A stretch of 64,000 nucleotides of DNA from Cryptomeria japonica (lineage: Eukaryota; Streptophyta; Pinopsida; Cupressales; Cupressaceae). The stretch covers positions 143,087,041 through 143,151,040 of the forward strand of contig NC_081406.1 in assembly GCF_030272615.1 (NCBI RefSeq), read 5' to 3'. The position numbers were made by a program, and so were the translations under genes. Below, one piece after another: positions 1 through 10,550 of the stretch (position 1 is the stretch's first letter; each line of letters begins with the position of its first letter). The notes beneath the pieces were generated by a model. It worked only from the letters and a program-made list of their open reading frames with translations, was not told the origin of the DNA and ran no database searches.

Positions 1-277
1 TGTGCAAGATCCCAAGCATGCAATGCATATTGGCACTTTATCTCAGTGAAAAAAATGCTTACAAAATGATGTATACAATGCTAAAAAAAGACAAAAAAGG
101 CTGGAAATACAAAAATAATAGCCAAAGATGATTCATCCCACACAAAGAAAAGAATCCCTGGAGCTGAAAACATACAAGCTATACACCAGAGTGCATAAAT
201 GAAAACACTAAATAAAGTGTACCTAAAGAAAAATTTGGAAAGAAGACCCATACCATGGGAAAGTGCATAGAACTAGC

Positions 278-466
278 TTTCCAACGATATAAAGTTTTCA
301 AAAAATAGAGTTCGGATGCTCAAGTTATGTCTCCCGGAGTGCAAAAAGGAACTTCTGGCTTTGACAGCAAAAAACGCCATCAAAAAAGAAAAATCAGAAG
401 ATCAAACCTCCAGATCTGAAGAGAGCTCGAAAAGATTTTTCCGACGATATAAAGTTTTCGAAAAAA
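278..466 (+). repeat. Direct repeat pair (~29 bp) at 278..306 and 438..466
   Basis: Two copies share the core ACGATATAAAGTTTTC with nearly identical flanks, and their starts are 160 bp apart. Between and around them are A-rich stretches. The short reading frames crossing the region show no recognisable domain and are probably not genes. Confidence 0.6.
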
Positions 467-1233
467 CGCCTCGGTATGACCAAAAGAAAAAAAACCCAAC
501 TTTTAGGGCATAAAGGGAAAAAAAAAAAAACAATTGATGAGAATTTTCTAACGCATTTGCAAGTACAACCATATGGATTTTTGTGCCTCGTAAAGCATGC
601 TAATGAAAAAATCATGGCCCAAATGCCCTTGTCACCGAAATAGGTTGAATTATATATCAAAATGACTAGAAATGCCCTTCGAAAGCCAATGGTGAGGTCT
701 TTTTTTTTTTTGGCCCAAACTACTTTAAAAATATTTAATGATTTTTTTGATGAATTTCTTGAAATTCATGCCAAAAAAAGGCAAGACAAAAAAATATCGA
801 GAACCACAAATTTAATATGGAAATGGGGGGGTTTTGGGTGTCCTAAGCTCAACAGTGAGGTCCGTTTAGGCCCAAAATGATCCAAAATGAAATAGCTATC
901 CTAGATCCAATAAAAAACCTTTGAAAAAGCTTGAAACCCTCCAAAAAATCTTCTGAAAAATCAAGAACAAGCAGCAGCAGATGTAGGCTCTAATACTATG
1001 AAGAAGTAGAGAAAATACAACTTCAAATATCCCAAGAACACCTGCAAGCAAAATACTAGTCACAAGAGAAGAATGGAGGAAAAAAATAATGGCTTTGAAG
1101 AAGAAGATTATCATTCAGAGAGAGAATCAATTAAATGATAAAGTACAATACAATCCTTATAAAAGGATATTAGCAACCCTAAAGGTGTGCAACCCTAAAG
1201 AAACCCTAAAGGGATAATGTGTATTTAATAATT

Positions 1234-1238
1234 AGAAT
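1234..1238. repeat. Target-site duplication, left copy (AGAAT)
   Basis: The bases AGAAT lie directly before the TG that starts the left LTR. The same five bases follow the CA that ends the right LTR, at 17202..17206. A 5-bp duplication is the expected footprint of a Ty3/Gypsy integrase. Confidence 0.95.
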
Positions 1239-1263
1239 TGTAGACACCCAAAATTGTCTAGTC

Positions 1264-1495
1264 TAATTAAATAAATATTTTATTTATTTAATTATCTAAG
1301 CTTAATTCTTCTATTAATTAAATAAATCTTTATTTATTTAATTAATTCATTTATCCTCTTCTAGCCTTATTTCTCATTTAAATAAATACATTTATTTATT
1401 TAAATTATCATTTTCCTAAATTAAATAAATATCTTATTTATTTAATTATCCCACTTCTTCTATTAATTAAATAAATCTTTATTTATTTAATTAAT
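1264..1495. repeat. Five AT-rich palindromes in LTR U3
   Basis: Five near-perfect dyads lie at 1264..1294, 1313..1346, 1376..1405, 1419..1447 and 1462..1495. Each joins TTAAATAAAT to ATTTATTTAA over a 2-5-base centre. The right LTR repeats the same set from about 16443 to 16675. Such clustered hairpins upstream of a TATA box could bind factors or form cruciforms; that role is inference. Confidence 0.85.
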
Positions 1496-1655
1496 TCATT
1501 AACCTTTTCTACCTATGACACATGTCATCCATCTCTTAATTCATACAGTACCTACCCCTTTCATTATTTTATTATTTCTTTTACCTACCCTCTAATCATA
1601 GCCGACCTCCTTTTACACCTCTCAATCTTATCCCTCCATTTCATATAGTGTCTTC

Positions 1656-1662
1656 TATATAA
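1656..1662 (+). promoter_or_regulatory. LTR TATA box (TATATAA)
   Basis: TATATAAGG follows a C/T-rich stretch about 420 bases into the LTR. The same box is at 16835..16841 in the right LTR. It is the likely Pol II start for the element RNA. Confidence 0.75.
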
Positions 1663-2021
1663 GGAGATGCTTCCTTCATTATCAAACCCCGTTCTATGTA
1701 TTCTAATCAATCATCTTAAGGACTTGACTACACTACGATCCTACTAGCAACCACATTCCGTTCTTTGTTGAGCTCTTGTCCACATAAAATCTGAGAGCAA
1801 ATATATCAAGCAAGATCAATGGAGATAGGAAGAATGGAGATTCAAACCCTATTGGACATGTGATGGTATAATCTTTGTGATTTCATTTGATTTGCATTGT
1901 CTTAGGTAATCTTCATATGTTATGATGGATCTTTGTTGTTGTTAGGCTAGGGTTTTGTGGTTGAATTCATTTAGCCTTTCAATATCATTATTATTGTTAT
2001 CCATTTTCACCATATACATTT

Positions 2022-2039
2022 TGGCACGCCCGGTGGGAC
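2022..2039 (+). other. Primer-binding site of the Tat-type element
   Basis: TGGCACGCCCGGTGGGAC starts four bases after the LTR end. A TGG start pairs with the CCA tail of a tRNA, and Tat elements often have TTTTGGCGCC-type sites here. I could not assign the tRNA from sequence alone. Confidence 0.75.
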
Positions 2040-2129
2040 TCTTGTCCCTATTGCATTTAACATTCTTGTTGCAGATTTTCTATTTTGAAGTTGCAAATCT
2101 GACGTTTTCGGCAGCATTTTGATATTTTC

Positions 2130-2390
2130 GCGTCTGCGCACTTTTGGATCGCGTTTTTGATTTTCTAGTGCGTCTGTGACATCTAGAGTCGCGTCTGTGT
2201 TATTGGCAATATTTTATTTTGCAGGTTCCAAGAAAGAGCGTTTGTGTTATAAAATCGCGTCTGCACTATTTTTAGCCGCATCTGTGTCTAGAAGACACGT
2301 CTGCATTCTGTAGTCGCATTTGTGTCTCACAGAACCACGTCTGTGTCACCAAGTCGCATCTGTGTTGAGGGTAATCACGTCTATGTTCAA
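2130..2390 (+). repeat. 20-bp-period array with core CGTCTGTGT (block 1)
   Basis: About 12 copies of CGCGTCTGTGTT-like cores follow one another at ~20-base steps, with variable sequence between them. Variants include CACGTCTGCA and CGCATCTGTG. Blocks of the same family recur at 3600..3792 and, inverted, at 15630..15900. Confidence 0.8.
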
Positions 2391-3599
2391 CAGTTTCAAA
2401 TTTTGGGTTTTTATTGATTCATTTTTTGGATTTTGCATTTAGGGTTTCAGATCTGGTTTATTTTGAGCTAACATTTTCAGATCTAGCTAATGAAATTGGT
2501 GCAGCTTGTCTTGAAAGCAAAATCATTTGGTTGAAAGCCCCCATTTTCACAAAGTCTTTTGGGTTTAAAATTTACCTAACTTGTGTGCTTGTAGGAAGGG
2601 GTGATTATTTGAAACAATCCAAACTACTAACAACTCTTTGTTGTAGGTCCTTGGCAAGGGTTTTTGGATTTTTATTGTGTGCCTTGTTTTCATAGACTAG
2701 CAAACACTTCAATTGGTGCACTAAAATTGAATCATTGTCTTTTGTGTCTTGAGCAAAAGACTCTTTTTGTTTAATCTTTATAGGGTCTATCTTCCCGTGT
2801 GGTCATTAGGACTACTAGTGAGAAGAGAACGACCCAAGTGGTAGCGAGGAAAACCCACCTCTTCCAAACCACTATAAACAACTATATTCACGGTGAAAAC
2901 TATGGATAATGTGTGCTGATTAGTTCATACCGACACTATGTCTCCCCATAAACCCGTTTGATCAAATTTATTTGATCAATTGTAGGGCGTAACCCCTACC
3001 GGCTGGGAGCCTTCTGTATTTATAGAGCTAAAAGTGTCGCATGTATGGCCACACGAGTGGATGCCCTTACTAGCACCTTTTTGTTTTAGAAGCCCAAATC
3101 CTTCTATTTGTTGGGGTAGGAGGTCGGACCTCTAGTAGCGGCCCACACACATACAGTTCTTAGTAGAGATACAAAGTTTGCCACGAGGAGTTTTCATGGG
3201 GACTGATGCTTGGCTGACCCGAGAAGTGAGTGACAAGGGTGGAGCCAGTGAGGTCAAGCATCTAAGTATCCACTCTGAATAGCATAGCCTCGGGGGTAAA
3301 ACCCCATGTGGGATCAACAACTATTGTCTTGGCCAGCCATAAGAATTGTGCTTGAATTATTTTAAACATTCAAAACATTCAAGACCAAACAGCACAACAT
3401 TGTGTCTTCAAGTGTATGCAAAACATTTTTACATCAAAAAACACACTTTTCTTGGAGTCATTTTGAGTCTAAACACTTGCAAACATTGGGTCTTCATCAA
3501 CACTTTGTCCTCTTGTCACAAAAAAATAGTCAAATAGTCCGATTTGGTCACAACAAAAACAACTTCACAGGTTGGAAAAAATTTGCACAAATTTTGCAA

Positions 3600-3792
3600 A
3601 AACGCATCTATGTTTGACATAATAGCGTCTGTGTTGTATAACCGCATCTATGAAGGGCAGAATCGTGTCTGTGTTCCCAGAATCAACATTACAATTTGCA
3701 AAAAAAAATCTCAGAAATGCGTCTATGTTAAACAGAGCCGCGTTTGCATCAAGAAACCACGTCTGTGAAGTATACAGGCGCGTCTGTGTTCA
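3600..3792 (+). repeat. 20-bp-period array with core CGTCTGTGT (block 2)
   Basis: About eight degenerate copies (for example GCGTCTGTGTTG, CACGTCTGTGA, CGCGTCTGTGTT) lie in the leader in the same orientation as block 1, again at roughly 20-base spacing. Confidence 0.75.
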
Positions 3793-4281
3793 GAATTGAA
3801 AAACTGTTATAGTCCAGCAAACAAACACAGTCAGTTTCAAAATTCTTGAGCTTCCGAGGTCATTTCTCTAGGATTTCATTTAGCAGTCAACCTATCCTTG
3901 GGTCTCACAAAGTCCATCATTGCTTCACACTTTACATTACAATCACATTTGTCTAAACTTGAGTCAAAAGGTCACTTGCTTGTCCTCGTCATACTTTGTC
4001 AACACACTACATACATCAACACTTTCCTAAGTGGTCCCTCATCAAGGTTTCTTACCTTTGGGTCTCATTTGGCCTTACTTAGAGTCAAGGTCAACTTACC
4101 TCATCAAGAGAAACTATCCTCTCTTTGGAAGCCACACCTACTCTACTACATACATACTTGGTCTTACATTTTGGACATTGCAAGTAAACCTCAGATTCAT
4201 TTACATTCCATCCAACTCTTGGTCTTCCATACTCTTTTCTATTTTCATCTAGTCTCACACATCTTGGTCAATACCTGGTTT

Positions 4282-6849
4282 ATGGTTGAAACCCATCTTC
4301 AAAAATCTAGGAGAGAAGCTAAAGAGGCTCAAGAGTCTGCAAACATGAGTGTCTATGAGTATGACAATGATTTCTTTTTCAATACTGATCATAACACATT
4401 ACCTGACATGGATGCCTATAGAAACATTCCAAATGTTGAGAACGTGGACACTACAAACAACAATGATACACACAATGATGATATGGATAACTTTTCAGTA
4501 CATTCAGCAGATGTGGAAGACTCCATTATGGATCCCCGTTTCAATCGATTGGTTGAGGAAATAATGAGGAGGGATAGACAATATTTCTTACAAATGATGG
4601 CACAAATTGTAGCCAAGATACCTCATGATTTTGACATGTCTCAAATAATGGAAAATTGACCTTTGCAACAAACTCACTCCAACATGGATCAAAGGAGACC
4701 TAATAGTGGAGGCAATAGAAGACCACATCTTGTGCCTGAATCACCATCATCTTTGCTTCAAAAACTAGAGGTCCCACATACACATGGTCAAGCATATGAT
4801 ACTCACCTTCGTAGACCGTTATGGAAATCTTATGCAAACAGATATGCTCAATCACATACCAATGCTAAGGATCAACCACCAAAGCAATTGGATATTCAAA
4901 GGCATGCTCAAAATTTGGACACAAGGAAACCCCGTGTCAAATTTGGGGGCAACACATTAGAATATGACATGCCTGTAGGGTATGGTATACATGCACAAAA
5001 TAGATATGGTGTTCCTCAACATGAATCTATACCAAGTGGTCCATATACACAGCATTACTATAGACCTCCTCCATATGAACATGTGTATGATCAATATCAT
5101 CCATATATGCAACATACTCCTCCTCCAATTGGTGCCTCAAGCATGGGGTATGGTCCAAGAAGTCAATCTCCACCTAAGAGAAATTTGGAACAACAAATCA
5201 GGGACTTACAAAAGAAAATGGAGGACATAAATGCACCAAATCCAACATACACAATGAGAGACATATGTCTGTATCCATTTGACAAGAGCATTCCAATGCC
5301 TCCTTTTCCTACACACTTTGTGACGCCTAAATTTGATAAGTATAGAGGAAAAGGGGATCCTAAGGCACACATAAGACAATTTTTCACAACTTGCATTGAG
5401 GTAGCAGCAGAAGAGACATATTTGATGAGATTATTCCCACAAAGCTTAGGTGATCAAGCTATGGAATGGTTTTCCCAACTTCCACCTGGAATTAAGTCAT
5501 GGGGTGACTTAGCAGAGGCATTTATTCAACATTTCTCCTACAACATAGAGATAGACATATCAGTCACTACTTTGTGCAACACCAAGCAAAAAGAGGGAGA
5601 GTCTTTTGCATCATTCTTACAAAGATAGAGAAATCTAGCCAGCAGATGCTCTTGTGAAATTCCACAAAAACAAATGGTAGAAATGTTCACCCAAAATGTT
5701 AATAAAGACATTGGCTATGATCTAAGGAAAGCTTGTTTGTCCACCTTCAAGGATGTTATTGAAAAAGGCTTAGCGATAGAAAAGGTCCTAATTGAACAAG
5801 GAGTCATCAAGATATTCAAGGAAAACAAAGATGACTTTAAAGGAAAAGACAAGCCAAGATTTTGGAATAGAAACAAGAACACAGTCAATGATGGTGTTGT
5901 TGATGCCAACACAATGCGACCCAAATTCATTTTTTCGGGATCAAGTTCTACAAACAATCAAGTGAATACTCAAACAACTTCCAGATCACGAAGGAAGTAC
6001 ACCCCATTGGGAGAACCACTTGAGTCAGTCTTCAAGAAGCTAGTGGCAAACAAGGTAATCACAGTTCCAGATTTTCCTCCATATGAACCAAAGGTTAAAC
6101 CAAATTGGTGGAACGATAATGAGTATTGTGAATTTTATAAGAGCAAGGGTCATAAGACAGGAAATTGTCATCGACTGAAGAACATCATACAAGATCTCAT
6201 TGATAGAGGTGACATTGAGATTGAGGGACATTCCTCCAATCAAGAACATGAGATGTTTAAGGAACCATTCCCAAAACATGACAAGGGAAAAGCTAAAGCC
6301 ACAAATGAGAAAACCAACTATACCAGAGCATCCTATAACTATGATTCAACTATCAATCACATCTCAATGGACAATTATGTCTCTACCATTATCATCAAGG
6401 ACAAAGCATCTGAGAATTCTACTCGGAGACCCAGGATTGTCCTAAAAGGCATTGGATCTTCTTCTGAACCTACCTCTAAATGTCATGTCATGACTCGTCG
6501 AGGTAAAATCACTTTGCAAGGTGCTCCAACTAAAAACACTGCTTCTTCATCAACCAAACCTGAGTATGACCTTGTAGAACAATTAGGGAAGACACCCACG
6601 CTCATCTCCATTCTTGAGCTCCTATGCATATCCTCTGCACATAAATTCATTCTTGACAAAATCTTGAGAGAAACTGTCATTCCTACTAATCTAAACTTGG
6701 ATCAGTTTCAAGCCATGGTGGGATACCGTTCCATTCCACACTCCCTTACTTTCACAAAAGCCGATTACGCCTCTGTAAATCAGCCACATAATTCACCTTT
6801 ACACATTGAAGCCTTCATACACAAACATCAAATAAAACGAGTCCGATAG
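4282..6849 (+). pseudogene. gag: gag polyprotein, Tat-type element (broken)
   Basis: Gag would form the virus-like particle that packages the element RNA. I place the start at the ATG at 4282, which opens a frame continuing past two in-frame stops: TGA at 4657 and TAG at 5626. The second falls where QRWRNLAS is expected, so a Trp codon was lost. The gag core lies around 5260..5760 and includes the motif QAMEWFSQLP, then WGDLAEAFIQHF. A His/Cys knuckle near 6120..6180 reads CEFYKSKGHKTGNC, with Tyr replacing the first expected His. The frame ends at 6849, where a one-base loss shifts into protease. A Pro/Tyr/His-rich stretch at ~5000..5160 is unusual but in frame. Confidence 0.85.
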
Positions 6850-7343
6850 ATGGAGGAGCTGGTCTAAACATTTGTACATTGAGCACTATTAAACAATTGG
6901 GATATTCTGATAAAGCTGTGAATTCTACAAATCAAATCACCATTAAGGCATATGATGATGAAGAGCATTCATCCAAGGGCACAGTCACCTTACCTCTCAG
7001 AGTTGGGCCAGTTACAAAGAATGTGGTTTATCAAGTCTTGGATCTAGATCTCACTTATAACATATTGCTAGGACGTCCTTGGATTCATGAAATGAGGGTA
7101 GTCCCATCCACATATCACCAATGCATTAAGTTTCCTCATAATGGAGTGGAAGTAACTGTTAACGGTGATCCTAATCCATTCATATACTACAATAACCTGA
7201 AATCAAAGACTGAGACCATCATTCCCAGTAATCGTGAGGTTGTTCCTTTGTCAGCATACATTGATCCTGAGTCGTTAAAACCTTCGACATCAAAACAAGG
7301 TGAGCTTAAAGGCAAGTTTCAAGACAAGGGCATGGGGGTATAG
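6846..7343 (+). pseudogene. pol: Retropepsin-like protease domain, Tat-type element
   Basis: The aspartic protease would cut the Gag-Pol precursor. The frame downstream of the shift begins with IDGGAGLNICTLST, the flap-side active-site loop with the catalytic Asp (DGG variant of DTG/DSG). Further on, YNILLGRPWIHEM is the conserved C-terminal LLGRPW motif. It is joined to gag by an overlap: frame 1 ends at 6849 while frame 3 runs from about 6846, consistent with loss of one base near 6843. TAG at 7341 and TGA at 7368 interrupt the frame just after the domain. The length from active site to LLGRPW is normal for the family. Confidence 0.8.
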
Positions 7344-8637
7344 ACTTTAAATCAGACCATGTACTTATGACAAGTCATGAGTTACCCAAAAGAATATGGA
7401 AGACCACATCCTAACAAGAAAGTATCCATCATGATACTCAAATGGGACCCTACTATCTTTCAAAGATGGGGTGAACTAGAAGAGGAAGATTTATACAAAA
7501 TGCTTTTTAGAGACAATGAAGATGACACACAAGATCACATCAGTCTACCATGTGAGAAATATGGCAAAGGCTTCAAAATTCTACAAAAATTCGGGTATGA
7601 TGGAAAAAAGCCCTCTTGGGTTACGAAAGGAAGGCATCATTGAACCTTTACAACCTAAATTGACTTTCAAGAAGGAATGCTCGAAAGGACTTGGTTTCTT
7701 AACTGCCAAGGTCCACACCCAAAGGACAGAAGAAGCCTTACAAATCAAAGCTACCAAAATTCAATAAGAGGATCATTGTTCCATAGATTCCAATGAATGG
7801 GAATGGGGTTCCAACAAGTCTTCCAGTGACTACGAGCTCATCGAGATATTTAGAGAGCCAGATGAACCAATAGAAGAAGAGGAATTTTATAACAAGTTCA
7901 GAGTTGGTCAAGAAACAACCCATAAAGATTCCACACAGTCCTTGTCTCAAGGTTCTATGTTGAAATCACATAGAATGAGAACACCTGTCCCAGAATGCAC
8001 TACTAGTGATGATAATTTGGATTCATTTGCGATCAAGACTGATGAGGAGAGTGCCATCGCTGACCTCGATAATTACCTTGACATACCCAAATATAATTGC
8101 ATCTTCACTCTTAGCCTCGTTAACTTTGAAGACATTAACGGCCTTCCCCTTGTTCACCACCAACTCATTGACTGGGATCATGAAGGACCTACACAGTTTG
8201 ACACATTCCAAAATGATGAAGCTTTTATTGACTATCTAGGCATACGAGATGATCTTCCTCTTGGGGACCATAAAGTGGGATACACTATAGAACTCAATAG
8301 CGTGGCATATTTTGGTGAGGGTGTCGGACCTTCTAGTCGCAAAAATGTGAAAATAAGAACAAATCAAGGGTCTTATGGTGAAAACCACACTGTGGCGCTA
8401 TCTGACCCCAAAAAAGTAAAAAGAAAGGACGTATCTAAGGGTGAAAACCTCTCCGAGGCACCCGAAGATGGAAGGCTCGACATTCTCCTACCATCATATG
8501 AGGAAAAGTCATCCATGTTGGTAGAGGAGACTATCAAAACAAACATTGGTACAGAAGAGATTCCACATAACATATTCCTAGCTCAATCATTGACAGAGTC
8601 CGAAAGGTCAAAATTCATAAGTTTCTTCAAAGAATGA
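7344..8637 (+). pseudogene. pol: Protease-RT linker with G-patch-like motif
   Basis: This joins protease to RT. Around 7550..7700 the translation follows the G-patch pattern: YGKGFKILQKFGYDG, then, after one extra A in an A-run near 7603, SPLGLRKEGIIEPLQP and a closing KGLGF. G-patch modules bind nucleic acid or RNA helicases; they occur downstream of protease in some retroviruses and in some plant elements. After it comes an acidic, low-complexity stretch (IEEEEF and similar at ~7870), and from 7942 an open 231-residue segment up to RT. TAA at 7765 and TGA at 8635 break the frame. The segment also contains two GGTGAAAA stem-loops. G-patch identity is from pattern only. Confidence 0.65.
8377..8462 (+). 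other. Two GGTGAAAA stem-loop motifs inside pol
   Basis: At 8377..8398 GGTGAAAA is followed by the stem CCAC/GTGG with loop ACT and then CGC. At 8440..8462 it is followed by CCTC/GAGG with loop TCC, then CACC. The stems differ but stay paired. The motif recurs three times after integrase. Confidence 0.7.
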
Positions 8638-9456
8638 CAAATCAACTTTGCCTAGTCATACGCTGATATGCCTGGATTGGATCCGGATTTAGTAATGCAT
8701 CATTTGACAGTCAAATCGGGGGCAAAACTAGTAAAACAGAAATTAAGAAAAATGCATCCACAAGTGCCATTACTAGTCAAAGCAGAACTTGAGAAGTTAT
8801 TGGATGTCGGATTCATATGCCCAATCGATTATCCCGAATGGATCTCCAACTTAGTACCTGTCAGTAAACCAGATCGCAGCATCAGAATTTGCACAGATTT
8901 TAGAGACATCAACAAAGTTTGTCCAAAGGATGACTTCCCATTACCAAATATTGACTTGATTGTTGATCTCACAGTAGGTCATGAAATGTTATCATTGATG
9001 GATGGATTCTCTAGTTATAATCAAATAAGGATCGTGCCCGAGGATCAACACAAAAAATCATTTACTTGTCCATGGGGAACTTTCTGGTGGAATGTCATGC
9101 CTTTCGGGCTAAAGAATGCAGGTGCTACATATCAAAGAGCCATGACTACTATCTTTCATGATCTCATGCACGTAACCATGGAAGATTATGTTGATGACCT
9201 CTTGGGCAAATCAATAGACAGAAATACACATTTGGACATACTTTCAGTCGTCTTTGATCGATTGGAAAAATACAAAGTAAGATTAAACCCCAAGAAATGT
9301 GTCTTTGGAGTAACCTCCGGGAAGCTCCTAGGATTCATTGTATCCAAAAGAGGAATCAAAGTTGATCCAGCAAAAGTCAAGGCCATCTTGGAGATGCAAC
9401 CACCAAGAAATATCAGTCAACTTCGATCCTTACAAGGCAGACTCCAATCCATCTAA
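8638..9456 (+). pseudogene. pol: Reverse transcriptase domain, Tat-type element
   Basis: RT copies element RNA into DNA in the particle. The open frame from 8668 (MPGLDPDLVMHHL) gives all core blocks: CTDFRDINKVCPKDDFPLP, the first catalytic Asp in LMDGFSSYNQI (residue 112), MPFGLKNAGATYQR, and YVDD at residues 174-177. LGFIVSKRGI closes the thumb side. TAG at 8653 falls where FAWSYADMPG is expected, and TAA at 9454 breaks the link to RNase H. The catalytic triad itself looks intact. Length matches Ty3/Gypsy RT. Confidence 0.93.
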
Positions 9457-10020
9457 AGATTCATAGCACAACTTGCAGATAAGTGTAATCCTTTTTAGCA
9501 CCTGCTACATAAAAACATCAAATTCAAATGGGATGATAACTGTCAATAGGCTTTCCATACGCTCAAATATTATCTTCTAAATCCGCTAGTTCTGATGCCA
9601 CCAGTTCCAGATCAACCACTGTTACTATACATATCAGCTACTCCAACAACATTGGGGGCATTCTTAGCACAACAAATTGTTGAGGGCAAAGAAAAAGTAG
9701 TATACTATATCAGTAACACATTGGTAGGATATGAGCTAAACTACACACCAATTGAGCGTGCATGTCTCACTGTGGTCTTTGCTTCACAGAAATTACGACA
9801 TTATATGCTTACTCATAAAACTAAGTTAGTTGCAAGGATAGACCCATTGAAATACCTTCTCAATAAAGCAACACTTACTGGGCGACTGGCCAAATGGGTA
9901 ATGATCCCGAGTGAATTTGACATCGAGCATGTGGACAGAAAAGAAATAAAAGGACAAGCCATCGCAGATCAATTAGCAGATGCTCCCATGATAGATGATG
10001 TTCCCCTAAGTTCAGAATTT
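9457..10020 (+). pseudogene. pol: First RNase H domain, Tat-type element
   Basis: RNase H removes the RNA strand during reverse transcription. Same frame as RT: after stops at 9454, 9497 (PF*HLLHK, Gln expected) and 9548 (CQ*AFHTLK, Gln expected), the open frame from 9595 reads LLLYISATPTTLGAFLAQQ, YYISNTLVGYELNYTPIERA and RHYMLTHKTKLV. This is the usual RT-linked RNase H of Ty3/Gypsy elements, with the tether to the second RNase H following at WVMIPSEFDIEH. Confidence 0.88.
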
Positions 10021-10044
10021 CCAGATGAATCCATTTTGACAATG

Positions 10045-10550
10045 TCACATGCAAAGCCATGGCAACTGTACTTCAACGGCTCATACACACAGCATGAGGC
10101 AGGAGCTGGCATCCTCTTTATAACTCCTCAAGGGGTTCTATACCAAAATCATACCACTTATCATTTCCTTACACTAACAATATAGCGGAATATGAGGCAT
10201 TAACAACAGGATTACGAATTGTAGTTCAATGGAAGATCCAGGAACTTCGTGTTTTTGGGGACTCCCAACTTGTCATCTGTCAAGCAACTAATGATTACCA
10301 AACAAAACATGAAAAATTAATGCCTTATAAACAAATGGTGGATGACCTGAAACAACACTTCGCAAAGATAGACTTTGAGTAGATACCAAGAGAGCATAAT
10401 CGCGCCGCAGATGCCATGGCTACAATTGCTTCACTAATTGATCTACCTCCAAACGAGACCCGCTATGAGTTCTTGGTGGATAACCTTTTGGTTCCTTCAT
10501 ATGAAATCATGCCTACTGACATGATATGTGTTTTCGGTCCTGAATCCTAG
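10045..10550 (+). pseudogene. pol: Second, archaeal-type RNase H (aRH), Tat hallmark
   Basis: A second RNase H fold between RNase H and integrase defines the Tat lineage. It opens with WQLYFNGSYTQHEAGAGIL; the expected first catalytic residue is Asp in FDGS but Asn is present, so activity is doubtful even without the breaks. A frameshift near 10180 moves the rest to another frame: NIAEYEAL (Glu present), VFGDSQLVICQA (Asp present) and REHNRAADAMAT (Asp present). TAG at 10379 sits where a Trp is expected (FE*IPREHN). The domain ends near TAG at 10548. Confidence 0.85.

Larger units (their letters stand above)
1..1238 (-). mobile_element. Remnant of an older LTR retrotransposon, split by the 16-kb element
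   Basis: No convincing gene is visible. Read on the minus strand, the 1140..1238 part looks like an LTR promoter and leader: a TATA-like TTTTATAAGG lies near 1155..1164, with repeated CCTTTAGGGTTGC phrases just upstream and a pyrimidine-rich leader downstream. The sequence is interrupted at 1238 by the 16-kb element and resumes at 17202, since the same five bases AGAAT flank both sides. The likely continuation is 17202..~17340. The identity is inference; no protein domain confirms it. Confidence 0.35.
1239..2018 (+). repeat. 5' LTR of the Tat-type element
   Basis: It starts TGTAGACACCC and ends CATATACA, so it has the usual TG...CA ends, and it matches 16418..17201 almost base for base. The U3 part is rich in AT palindromes and is followed by a TATA box. 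The phrase CTTGAGCAAAAGACT-type leader sequence starts well after the LTR, past the PBS. Confidence 0.95.
2040..4281 (+). other. Long untranslated leader of the Tat-type element
   Basis: Over 2.2 kb separates the PBS from the first plausible gag ATG at 4282. Reading frames here are short and show no domain. The stretch 2740..3340 is less AT-rich and looks structured. Two arrays of 20-bp-period repeats lie at 2130..2390 and 3600..3792. Long leaders are typical of large Tat and Ogre-like elements, where they may carry packaging signals. Confidence 0.7.

Noticed and set aside
2130-3792. CRISPR-like regular repeats in the leader
   Set aside because: The period is only ~20 bases, cores are degenerate, no cas genes occur and the setting is a plant retrotransposon.
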